Source: Amaurobius ferox (lineage: Eukaryota > Arthropoda > Arachnida > Araneae > Amaurobiidae). From it: a stretch of 64,000 bases of DNA. Below are positions 34,472 through 45,120 of the stretch, piece after piece; position 1 is the first letter of the stretch, and each line of letters begins with the position of its first letter. Under the pieces are notes generated by a model. That model was not told where the DNA came from and made no database searches. It was given only the letters and a program-made list of their open reading frames with translations. The stretch is from positions 159,765,250 to 159,829,249 of the forward strand of contig OX578135.1 in assembly GCA_951213105.1 (NCBI GenBank), read 5' to 3'. A program made the position numbers and the translations under genes.

Positions 34472-35487
34472 AAAAAAAAAATCTGATGTGGGCAACACAT
34501 GACTTTTCTTATATAATGCAATGAATTTACTACTTTTACAGTAAAAAAAGATCTCATGTGGGCAACACATGACTTTCCTTATATAATGCAATGAATTTAC
34601 TACTTTTACAGTTAAAAAAACTGTTATTCTTATAGTATATACTTATATTCTTTCCAAGATATTGAATTTTCTTCAATGAGTCGTCATTTTCATTGATTTA
34701 GCGCCATTTTTTTCCATTTGGCGAGATTTTTGTTAATTTGGCAACAATTTAAAATGTCGCCAAGTTGGCGACATTCCGCCAAATTCGTCGCCAAAATCTC
34801 GCCAAGCGTTATGGACGGAGAAATAAGTTATTCTTACAGCAGATAAATGACTATTGGCGTTCAAATACAAAAGTATTACTCAAAGTATCTTTTTTCATGA
34901 ATGGAACGATCTAGATCCACGAGAATGATGTCACCCAATTTATCGCATGGTATTACATATAAAGAGTGAACATGTTTCTCAATAGGAAATATTTTTTTTT
35001 TATTTTATATGACTTTTTGATAATTTTTTTTTAAAAATGTGCAATATCTCGAGAACAGTTCATGTTAGCGTTCTAAAATTTATATCAATCGTTTTCTAAT
35101 GAAAAATTACATAAGAAATGTCTATTTACGCAACTTTATTAGCGGTTTTTGATTTTTTGACGATTTTTTCAAAATTTCACTCGAAAATTTAGGGGGGTTC
35201 TGACCATTCAATTCCGTATAAAAACAATAGGCATCCAGTGTTTACGGATTGTGCTTTTTGTTCCAAATTTTGTTCAAATCGGTCCATTCATTCGTGAGTT
35301 ATCGTCTCCACAGTGTCACTGACACACACACACACACACATACTTTCACACACACACAGACATCACTTCAAAAATGTTTGATTCGTGATCAGGGATACTT
35401 GAAACGTGCTCTCCTGTCGGAAACTCGAATTCGAATTTTCGACCCCGTCACAATACTTTCCTTATACATTATGTATATAAGGAAAGT
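34472..35487 (-). repeat. R1 copy 2, full length with doubled 3' end
   Basis: The 3' terminal 70 bp occur twice in tandem (34481-34550, 34551-34620). The hairpin end is at 35455-35487. It has a short CA tract, and its GGCGA-rich part lies at 34720-34805. Confidence 0.85.
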
Positions 35488-36345
35488 AACAAAGACCTTG
35501 ATTCGAAATCTAATTATGTATCCTTGTATACAGGGTTTGAATTTGTCGCAAACTGCTCAGAGAAGTAGCAAGTTTAGTTTTCAAATCGATTTCAGCCGGA
35601 TCGGAAATTTCACGTCAACATATAAAATGATATTGCTCACTTTCTTGCCGGTGTATCAACTAAATTTGCCCAATGTCTCTGTCAAGATTTATGATTCAGG
35701 AGAATCTATAAACTTGACGTTCTTGATGATACGTTCTTGAATTTCATACTTTTCATTTTTGTCTTCAAACTTCATCAATCATTAAACATATTTAACAATG
35801 AAATTATTTTATTATTCATTTTAAACCATATCATTGAAATCCCTAAATCTACTTAACTTTCTAACTTTTTAAAAATAAAACACAATATCTCGTGCTCGTG
35901 CATCCATATATCACCAAGGAAAAAACAAATTGATCTGCAACACAAGTGGCATTTTAATTGTTTCAGCTTTCCCTTCCATTGGAAAGCTTTAACACGTCAA
36001 AATATTACATTTATCAAAATTATAACCACTATAGTTCAAAAACTGAAAACTCTGTATAAAATCAAGTTATATATCCTTGTAACATTTTCAGAGAGCTGCA
36101 AATAACTTCTTATAGTTCATAGTTAGCGTTTTCAGTTTTCATTATATAAAGATTACAAACTTTATAAACTGAAAATTTTCAATCATTTTCAACATGATAA
36201 GAAGATCTTCAGAAATTTAGAGCGTTGTAGAAACAAGTTATGGATCTTGAAACTGAATTTTCTACTGAAAATTTTTATTGTTTGCTATTTATATCTATAT
36301 CTTGTAGTTTAGAATGTGGTGTTTGCAACACTTTTACTTACTTTA
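35488..36345. other. No recognisable feature
   Basis: AT-rich, with no supported gene. A frame entering from the R1 copy is open by chance. Confidence 0.45.
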
Positions 36346-36930
36346 CGTAGAGGATTCCTAGGAAAATTAAGCTCCCTTATGACTTTGCAAAGAAAGGTCC
36401 ATGATTGTATACGTTGGGTCTTTCTATAATAAATTGGCCCTGCCCGATCAAATAAAATGGATACTGGGATTTAGGACGTTAGAAAGACGAATTCGCAATG
36501 ACGCGAGCCAAAAAAAAAATGTGAATTGCAAAATTGTAGAGGATTAACTAATCGATAGGAATCTACACCTTGAACGCATAGCACGCGTACAAGAAAAGCA
36601 ATTAATACGTTAAAACGCCGTATCATCAAGCGTGTAACACGGTCCCACCTGTATTGTTTGTCAAAGTAAGCTGCTATATTCTTTCTAGAATTCAAATGTG
36701 TATTGTCGCTGACGGAAGAATTTCTTTGCTTATAAACGCTGTTTATATCCCTGAATAAGGAATATTCACCAATAATACTGTTGTGTTAAATAAATGCATT
36801 CTGTAACAGTTTTAGTGTCGATTTCTACTCATTAAACAATGTACTACAACTTTGAATTTTTCGTCTATCTCGCTTTGTTGCCGAGTTCCGGTTTCTAACT
36901 TCTTCAATTTTTCTCCCAGGGCGCTGCAAT
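36346..36930. mobile_element. R4 copy c, right end truncated
   Basis: Starts GGATTCCTAGGAAAATTAAG; then TGGCCCTGCCCGATCAAATA, and a right part with ATCTCGCTTTGTTGCCGAG and CAGGGCGCTGCAATC. The outer right inverted end is missing. Confidence 0.65.
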
Positions 36931-37534
36931 CACGCCGTTGTAGGTCAACTGTTACTCTTACCGTATTAGACTTCCAATATTGATTGAATAGAATTAGTAA
37001 CACAAATATCAATTTCGGTATATATTACCTATATTACTTGATTCCTAAATATATTTAGTATTAAAACAGTAGGTTATTTCCACAAAGTCATTACAAAAAT
37101 CGGAAATAGATATTTCTGGGAAAATGCATTATCGATTTCGAACTTCCCCTCAAATGAGAATCTTATTTTATATTTGATCTCTACTATGTTCTCCGAAGCC
37201 AATGTAAAAGACGATGACGTCATATATTGTAAGGTCTTTCTCAATGCTTCCTCCATGGTTTTTCATCCTTTCAAAAGCCGTATAACGCTGCGGTTGAACG
37301 TGCCTGCTCTTTTCTGTCCCAAGGTACAATTATTGGGATAAGATGGATTTAGCGATGGATAAATCAATAGAAAAATCCCCTTACTATTGAGTTATTCTCA
37401 TTAAAACGGTTTTATGAATTATTCATGACCGTTTGTTTCTCTTTAGAAATGCCTCGGTAACATGCATGGAAATTTATTTTTCAATGGCCGTGAAATAATA
37501 ATATTTTCATAAGTAGTTATTTAGAGATTGTCAT
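36931..37534. other. No recognisable feature
   Basis: Nothing supported. Confidence 0.4.
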
Positions 37535-37695
37535 TCATTTTCGCTACTGTTGATCATATACCATATATGATTTTTAATTTTCGGCACTGCTGATCATATA
37601 CCATATGGTATAGTTTTTAATTTTTTCAATAGCTTATCATACACCATATACTATAATTCTTATTTTTCGCCACTGCTACATCATATATCACGCTT
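37535..37695 (+). repeat. Degenerate minisatellite (about 46-bp units)
   Basis: Four units share CACTGCTGATCATATACCAT followed by a T-rich spacer. Confidence 0.7.
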
Positions 37696-37699
37696 TTTG

Positions 37700-38670
37700 T
37701 ACAAGGTACATTATTAAAGATCTTAAGCACCCCAATAACATTGTAAGGGAAAGTGTACCAGTTAGGTCTATTTATAGTAAAGTGGCCATGTCTGATCAGA
37801 TAAGAAGAATATCAGCACACCTGGCGAAGAATTTAAAAAATTAGGATTACAGATTGTGCAATAAAGGGAGATAGATGCAAAAAAGGGGAATTAAAATGTT
37901 GAAGAGCACTACGTGAAGCCTAGCACTAAATCATTTACAAAAGGTAATTATTGGGGGTGGGGCAGCCCAGTAGTTAGCGCGCGGGAATTACAAACGATTG
38001 CTAGTTCTTCCAAAATTGTTCACGCGGAGTATGGGCAAGATAAATGTGTAGGTCCGTAAGTCCTTCCGAGAGGTTGGTGGTAGGGGAAGGAGGGTACTGT
38101 CCTTGTGGATGCCGTCCCCACTGTGTTCCAGTCTTAATTGGGTGGCACTTCCAGACCGTCCACATAAATACCTTACATCTTAGGTTAGGTCGGAAGGTCT
38201 GGGTCGAAAAAAAAGAAAAATCAATTATTTGACACAATAGTGTTATTGTCGAATGGTCTTCCTATTCAGGAATGCTAAAATACACATCACTTAGATGTAG
38301 GGAGTTTAATGTACAGCCAGTCAAAGCCCTCCACTAGTAACCATGCACAATTAAATTCGAAAATGAAGATGACCCTGTTCTTTTACAGGCATTGCGGGTA
38401 TCACCGTTTTACAGTACCTGTTGATACGACTTTTTGAGAAGAATTTATTATTTTTTATACACGTGTAAATGCTCTACAACTTTATAATTGGCTATTTTTG
38501 CCTATTTCGATTTGCTGCCGAGTTCGTTATTCTATCTCTTTTAATTCTTTGCTAGAAATTGCTGCAATAATTTTAATTCGATCGGGCATGTTCGCTTTAC
38601 TATAGATGGACTTATATTTTATACTCATGGCTCCTACAAAGCTGTTGGCATGCTCAAGGGCTTTACTAGG
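37700..38670. mobile_element. R4 copy d with SINE-A inside
   Basis: Left end AGATCTTAAGCACCCCAATA and GGCCATGTCTGATCAGATAA. The right end has CGATCGGGCATGTTCGCTTT and CTCAAGGGCTTTACTAGGAA, inverted. SINE-A at 37953-38222 interrupts the middle. Confidence 0.7.
37953..38222 (+). mobile_element. SINE-A, full length
   Basis: Head GGGGCAGCCCAGTAGTTAGC (A-box-like); the B-box region is decayed. The body has GTCCTTCCGAGAGGTTGGTG and the tail GGTCGGAAGGTCTGGGTCG plus an A-rich end. AATTATT flanks it at 37946-37952 and 38223-38229. Confidence 0.8.
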
Positions 38671-38911
38671 AAACCAATATATGGCAATTCACTGCGTGTA
38701 CTGATTTTTTCCGAATAAATATTATTTTCAACACGACACTATCATATTCAAAAAATAAAAATAACGTGGCATAGACACTATAAGAAACCCATCTTTACTT
38801 GAGATCGTGAAACTTCAATGAAAATTTAAGGGCACGGTAGACGTTGAAATGAGCAAAAAAAACTAAAAAAAGTTTTTTTTTTAAATATATAACATTATTT
38901 TACGCATTTAA

Positions 38912-39049
38912 CCTTTTGCTCACGGGTGGGACAGCGTCCATCCCAAACGGAGAACCTTAGAAAAAGACAATCCCAAACAGTCCAATCCCCCTTTGCAGCC
39001 AATGAGGTCCATGTTTGGTATGGACGCTGTTCCACCCGTAAGTAAAAGG
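38912..39049. mobile_element. piggyBac-like MITE (138 bp)
   Basis: The inverted ends CCTTTTGCTCACGGGTGGGA and CCTTTTACTTACGGGTGGAA continue for about 30 bp. TTAA occurs on both sides (38908-38911, 39050-39053). TTAA duplication with a CC(Y)TTT end is typical of piggyBac-related elements. There is no coding sequence. Confidence 0.8.
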
Positions 39050-39294
39050 TTAAATGCATTTTTCGAAGCGGAATTTTCAAGGTTTTTACATTTTTAAAAT
39101 GTTCCATGCGTCTTAATTTTTGTTTGAGATGCATGAGATTTGGCAAGAAGACACCTTGTGTACTTTTTAATGAAACTGGGCATGCATTTCATAATTGGAC
39201 TTCATTAAGCTGATTAAAAGTAAATAGGAACCCAATTAAATGATGAAACTTAAGTTTCAATGCAGAAAATATTTTTAAAAAATTACCTTTCTAA

Positions 39295-40566
39295 CAAGGA
39301 AGGTCTCCTGACCGACCCCCACCGATTTTAATGAAAAAAATATTGTGAATAGTATTGGTCTGTCACAACACATTGTGTAAGTACCAGCGGCCCTATAGCA
39401 ATAGAAACGACACAATAAGATATTGAAAATTGGTTCTGGGTTACCAGAATCCATACGTTTTCCCGATTTGGCGATTATTCATTATGATTACTGTTTTGAC
39501 AATCGTGAAAGGTGAAAACCTCTGAAGATGTAATGCTATAAAAATTCAGTTAATGCCTAGATCCTGGGTATACGAGCGTCGCATTTGTAAGTAAGACACC
39601 AATGGGAGATTTTGAGTTTTCGCGTTCGATTGATTAGACAACACAGAGTTTTGAGTGGTGTTCTCCACATATAACGTTAATGCGAAGCAAGATCTTCAGA
39701 AAGTCCCACTTTACCCCCTCTTCTCCCAACAGGAGGAAAGCCCTTGTGCAGTTTTTAATAAAATCAATAGTAATACTAAACAGTGAACACGAACAAGACA
39801 GTACCTACTAATACAACTCATCAGCTTTCGAAATCTCACTTTTTATAAACTTGGCTTAAATTAATCTGTAGGACAAATCCAATCTGGTGCCATTACGACC
39901 TAAATTAATGTAACATTAACAGGCTTATTATTTTATGGAATGAATGTATTGCAAAGGTGAAGAACAGTAAAAAATGTTCGAAATAAAAATATGTGCAACA
40001 CCAACTACATTTTGAAAACCTTTGGAAAGAACAATTGGCCAAAGAGCAATGAAAATAATCTGATGTATGAAAAACAAAATCAACCGGATTTTGAAAATGT
40101 CCTGAAAAAAATATATAACAAGGCGAAATTGCAAATGTAAAAATATTCAAATAGTTTAAACACACTGTTCCATCAGCATTTGATACTGTAAAAAACAGAA
40201 AATCATGCAACAACTTTGCATTCAAACGAACAGTAAAGAGGAATAACTTATAAAAAATGTCGCTGGAAATACGAAATGTACAGTACTACAGAACAGTAAG
40301 CGAATCGAAGAGCAAAGCAAACGAGCCGATGCACTGTTTCCGTACTTATACTCGGGGAATGTGACGTATACTGTACGCCAAATTTGGCGCCGAGTTCTAC
40401 AGTAGGGTTACATTTGGCGATGAAAACGATTTTTTTCAATATTTTATTGTGTCGTTTCTATTACTATAGGGCCGCTGGTACTTACACCATGTGTTGTGAC
40501 AGACCAATACTATTCGCAGTAATTTTTTCATTAAAGTCGGTGGGGTCGGTCAGGAGACCTTCCTTG
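39295..40566. mobile_element. 1.27-kb TIR element with TAA duplication, Harbinger-like
   Basis: Inverted ends of about 145 bp: CAAGGAAGGTCTCCTGACCG on the left, and the same sequence inverted at the right end. TAA flanks it at 39292-39294 and 40567-40569. The interior has no transposase domain that I can recognise. A TWA duplication is characteristic of PIF/Harbinger, hence the tentative label. Confidence 0.75.
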
Positions 40567-40890
40567 TAAGGGATTTAAAAATGAATATCCAAATTTGTTC
40601 ATAATGTGTTTTTGAGTGATCATAATATAAAATTAATCAAAAATGTGAACAAATTACACGCAAGGAGCATTTTCAAATTTTCCATAAAAAAATTAAATTA
40701 AAAAAAAATGCAAAATTATAATAAAATTGAAAAAAGTTAATGGTATTTTATATAGTAATGTTAAGAGGAATATTTATACAAATTTTTATGTTTCAAAGTC
40801 AATAAATAAATAAAAAAAATTCAACGTCCATCGTCCACTTAAAAGACAACCTCTTTTAAAAAACACGAAATCGTATATATGTATAACTGT
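40567..40890. other. No recognisable feature
   Basis: AT-rich, with nothing supported. Confidence 0.4.
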
Positions 40891-41109
40891 ACTTTCCTTA
40901 TGTAGTATAATGTATAGGGAAAGTTTTGCGACGGGGTCGAAAATTCGATTTTGAGTTTTCGACGGAAGAGCACGTTTCAAGCCTTCCTGCACTTCAATCG
41001 ATCGTTTCTGAGGTGATATCTGTGCGTGTGTGTTTGTGTGTGTTTTTGTGTGTGTGTGTTTGTTTGTGTGTGTGTGTGTGTTTGTTTGTGTGTGTGTGTG
41101 TGTTTGTTT

Positions 41110-41173
<64 letters not shown>

Positions 41174-42165
41174 GCGTGCGTGTATGTGTCGCGCCCCCGT
41201 GAGTCTGTGGAGATGATATCTCATGAATGAATGGAGCGCTTCGAATGAAATTTTGTACAAAAATTACAATCAATGAATACTGGGAACTTATCGATTTTAA
41301 ACGCAATCAAATGTTCAGAACATCTCCAAATTTTCGAATGGAATGTTGAAAAATTCATCAAAAAATCAAAATTTTCAATAATGTTACATAAATAATAATT
41401 TATTATGTAATATTTCATTAGAGAACAATTGGCATAAATTTTAGAACGCTAGCATAAACTGTTCTTGAGATACGGAAATTATTTCAAATTATTTAATCAA
41501 AAGAAAATCACATAAAATTAAATATAGTGAAATATGTTCACTTTTCATATGTAATCTTATGCAATGAATTTGATAACATTATTCTTATGGTTATAGTTAG
41601 TTCCATTTGCGAGGAAAGTACTTAAGTATTAGTGTATTTTGATGTCTAGCAAATGTGTATTTTGATGTCTAGCAAATGTGTATTTTGATGTCTAGCGATT
41701 CGCCGACAGTCATTTATATGTATAAAAAATGCTCTTCACTCCGTTTGACTGTAAGGCTTGACGATAGATTTGGCGAGCTTGACGACTCATTTACTGAAAT
41801 ATCGTCAACTTGACGATTTTCGCTCTAAATTGACAAAAATATCATTAAAATTGCATAAAGGACACAACGAAAATGATGCCAAATATGTATAAAAAATGCT
41901 CTTCACTCCGTTTGACTGTAAGGCTTGACGATAGATTTGGCGAGCTTGACGACTCATTTACTGAAATATCGTCAACTTGACGATTTTCGCTCTAAATTGA
42001 CAAAAATATCATTAAAATTGCATAAAGGACACAACGAAAATGATGCCAAATGGATGAATAAATTATTAATATATTTTAATATATGGAATCTGTTGCTTAT
42101 TGCGGATGCTATCACTATTGATAATTGTCAATTTAGAATTCCGTGAAATATAAATTAATCGATAC
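40891..42165 (+). repeat. R1 long-form copy (5' part)
   Basis: The hairpin ACTTTCCTTATGTAGTATAA starts it. A long TG/TTTG tract (41020-41185), ATGATATCTCATGAATGAAT, and the R1 middle follow. The extended 3' region resembles 61800-62280 (TTTAATATATGGA, GGATGCTATCA). It includes a 23-bp triplicate (41640-41705) and a perfect 167-bp tandem duplication. Its 3' end is probably the stretch 43848-44030. Confidence 0.7.
41719..42050 (+). repeat. Tandem duplication, 167-bp unit
   Basis: 41719-41885 and 41886-42050 read the same over at least 160 bp (TGTATAAAAAATGCTCTTCA to AACGAAAATGATGCCAAAT). Confidence 0.9.
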
Positions 42166-42524
42166 AGACGAAATGTAATGACATAGACTGCCAAAGAGAA
42201 AAATTAGCCAATCAAATATTTAAATTAACAGCTCTACCATAACACTTGATTGAAAGGTTACTGCCATGCAGTCAGTAGAGGAATTACAATACAAAATCAA
42301 TGTTAAATTTGATTTTGGGGACCGTATAGTGTCGGGAAAAATTTAGAATATAGAATACAAAATATTGCGTTGTAAAAATAATTTAATTACTAATTGATAG
42401 ATCAGAATAGCGCGCCAAAACACATTGTATATAAAAATTAACATAATGATGAAAAACAATCTTTTGATTACTCACCAATCCCTCTCTTAAACCCATAAAA
42501 AATATTCAAATACATGATAACTAC
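42166..42524. other. Unassigned insert between R1 pieces
   Basis: Partly resembles 22740-22960; otherwise unrecognised. Confidence 0.4.
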
Positions 42525-43274
42525 AAAAATCTTATGTGGGCAGCACATGACTTTCCTTATATAATGCAATGTACTCGTATTTACTACTTTTACGGTAAAA
42601 ACAAAATTGGTTATTCTTATAGTAGATACTTATATTTTATCCAAGATATTGAATTTTCGTCAAATAGTCGTTATTTTCATTGATTTAGCGTCATTTTTAT
42701 CCATTTGGCGAGATTACCTTTGATTTGGTAACATATAAAAAGTCGCCATTCCGCCAAATTCGTCGCCAAAATCTCGCCAAGCGTTATGGAAGGCGAAATA
42801 ATTTATTCTTATAGCAGATAAATGAGTATTGGCTTTCAAATACAAAAGTATTACTCAAATTGTCATTTTTCAAGAATGGAACGAGCTAGGACCCACGCGA
42901 ATGATGTCACCAAATTTATCGCATGATATTACATATGAAAATGTGAAACATGTTTCTCAATAGGAAATATTTTTGTTATTTTATAAAATTTTTTGATAAT
43001 TTTTTTGAAAAACGTGCAATATCTCAAGAACGGTTCATGCTAGCATTCTAAAATTTATGTTAATCGTTTTCTGATGAAAAATTATATAAGAAATGTCTAT
43101 TTGCGTAACTTTATTAAATGTTTTGATTTTCTGATGATTTGTTCAAAATATCACTCGAAAATTTAGGGAGCTTCTGAACATTCGATTGCGTATAAAAACA
43201 ACAGGCTTCCAGTATTCACGGATTGTAATTTTTGTACCAAATTTCCATTCGGTCCATTCGTTCGTCACTTATCG

Positions 43275-43334
<60 letters not shown>

Positions 43335-43460
43335 TCACTTCAAAAATGTTCGATTCGTGATCAGGGATGCTTGAAAAGTGCTCTCCCGTCGAAAAGTCGA
43401 ATTCGAATTTTCGACCCTGTCACAATACTTTCCTTATACATTATTGCATATAAGGAAAGT
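42525..43460 (-). repeat. R1 copy 4, nearly full length
   Basis: 3' end TCTTATGTGGGCAGCACATG at 42529; CA tract at 43276-43330; hairpin at 43428-43460. Confidence 0.85.
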
Positions 43461-43847
43461 AAAAATATATAGGCAAATTGTTTTATTATTGAAATACTAG
43501 TTTTGAAACCTAAAATTTTTACTCCACCAATTTGATGTGGTGATCTGCACTTTGATCCTTACTGTTAGTTACTTAAAGACGTGGATTTTCCATAGTGAAA
43601 ATCTTATCCAAAGATCTGAAGAAATTGTAAAAATAAAGATATAGTATAAAAACAGTTTTCACAAGGAAGTACACAGATGTATATTCTTATAAAAAAATAA
43701 TTTGTATCACAAAATATATATATAGCATACTTGATTCTTATGCACAGTTCAAATTAAATTGAATTGAAATGGTCTTTCATCATAGTAACACAACTCATAT
43801 CATAACATGTTCATTATAAGCTCATTTAAACTCCATTGTAAACTCAG
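43461..43847. other. No recognisable feature
   Basis: AT-rich; possibly the rest of the insert that splits the long-form R1. Confidence 0.4.
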
Positions 43848-44030
43848 ATGAATCACGACAGAAATAGTTTTACATGTTATCATCTAGAAAGGCGCCAGAT
43901 GTACAATTCAACATTAAAAGCATTGTGCTGTATAGTTCCTAAACATCATTATTTCATCGCGAAAGAAATAATTTTATTGCATTATATAAAGAAAGTCTTA
44001 TGCTGCCCATATCAAATTTGCTTCATCTGA
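43848..44030 (+). repeat. R1 long-form 3' end
   Basis: Matches 62290-62440: GTACAATTCAAC, TTGCATTATATAAAGAAAGT, GCTGCCCATATCAAATTTG. Confidence 0.6.
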
Positions 44031-44819
44031 ATGCAGAAAAATATGACAAAGAAAATATAAAAAATATATTCTTCTAAAGTTTAAGTCTGCAAGAAGATTC
44101 TGTTAAGTGTCCAATACACTGTTCTAGATTTTTAATTATCGAAGAAAACCACTCATTTTCGAAATGCAAATGCTTTTAGAAAAAAATAACTCTATAACAA
44201 AATAAATATACTTTTAATCAATAAGCCGATTCGAATGTATTTAAGTTCCAGATTGTTTAAAAAGATTTATTTTGTATGTTTAATTGGATGATTCGTTTGG
44301 AAGAGTATTTTGCTGCGTTTATTTTTTTTTCTCTCACGGGAATATAATTAAGAATTTTTTTGTTTCATTAAACAAAATTTTTTAATTGGTAAGTATGTGG
44401 AATCAAGATCGAACATTCTTAACTCTTAAACAATTTTTACTAGTTCAATACATTTTTTTAATTTGGCTGATATGTGTTTAGCAAGCCATTCAACCATGAT
44501 AAAAGTGTATTACTACCCATGATAAAAGTGTATTGCTTGTACCGTTATATCAGCACAGAAAGAAAATATAGTAATGTATTTTTTAAATATTGTGCTTAAG
44601 TCATTATTTTAAAATACTCATTCTTTAAAAGTTTTCTTTTTCAAGTTGGCAACAGCTTAACGCAACAATGGATGCATTTCTCTTATCAGTGTTAATATAA
44701 AGAATTCCGATACCATGGACACGCGTGCAGTTCCAATGATCAATTTCCTTCTTTTACCACGAGATCGGGAAAATCACATATATTTACTTTTAAAATCATA
44801 TAATACACCGTGAAATTGA
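44031..44819. other. No recognisable feature
   Basis: AT-rich. A two-unit repeat with CATGATAAAAGTGTATT lies at 44496-44535. Confidence 0.45.
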
Positions 44820-44996
44820 ATTGGAGATATCCACAGAGACCGTACCTCCTTCTCCTACCGCCAGTCGGAAGAGCTTACAAACCCACAAGTTTAACGTGAT
44901 CGCATTCCACATGAACACGGCGATAGTTTGAGCAGAGGCGAGAATCGAACTCGGGTTTTCCGAGTGCGATTCCCGTGCTCTAAACACTGGGCTGTC
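44820..44996 (-). mobile_element. SINE-A, 3'-truncated
   Basis: Head on the minus strand GCGCGACAGCCCAGTGTTTA, then GAGTTCGATTCTC (B box). The body ends near 44826 without the GGTCTGG tail. Confidence 0.7.
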
Positions 44997-45002
44997 GCGC
45001 TG

Positions 45003-45120
45003 TTTGTAAAGAACCCTGGTTCGGGAACCGAACCCTGAATTTCCGAACTGGCCAGTCAACCTTTAACCTATTAGGGCGAAATTGCAAGCTCTTATTATCG
45101 AAGTGGACTCTACATTCCCC
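45003..45120 (-). repeat. Module B with tRNA-like part
   Basis: GAACCGAACCCTGAATTTCC, CTGGCCAGTCAACCTTTAAC, GCAAGCTCTTATTATCGAAG. A further complete unit lies at 45352-45470. Confidence 0.6.

Noticed and set aside
39905..40225. 106-residue phenylalanine-rich frame inside the Harbinger-like element
   Set aside because: Low-complexity translation of AT-rich sequence, with no transposase or Myb-like motif and overlapping frames of the same kind.
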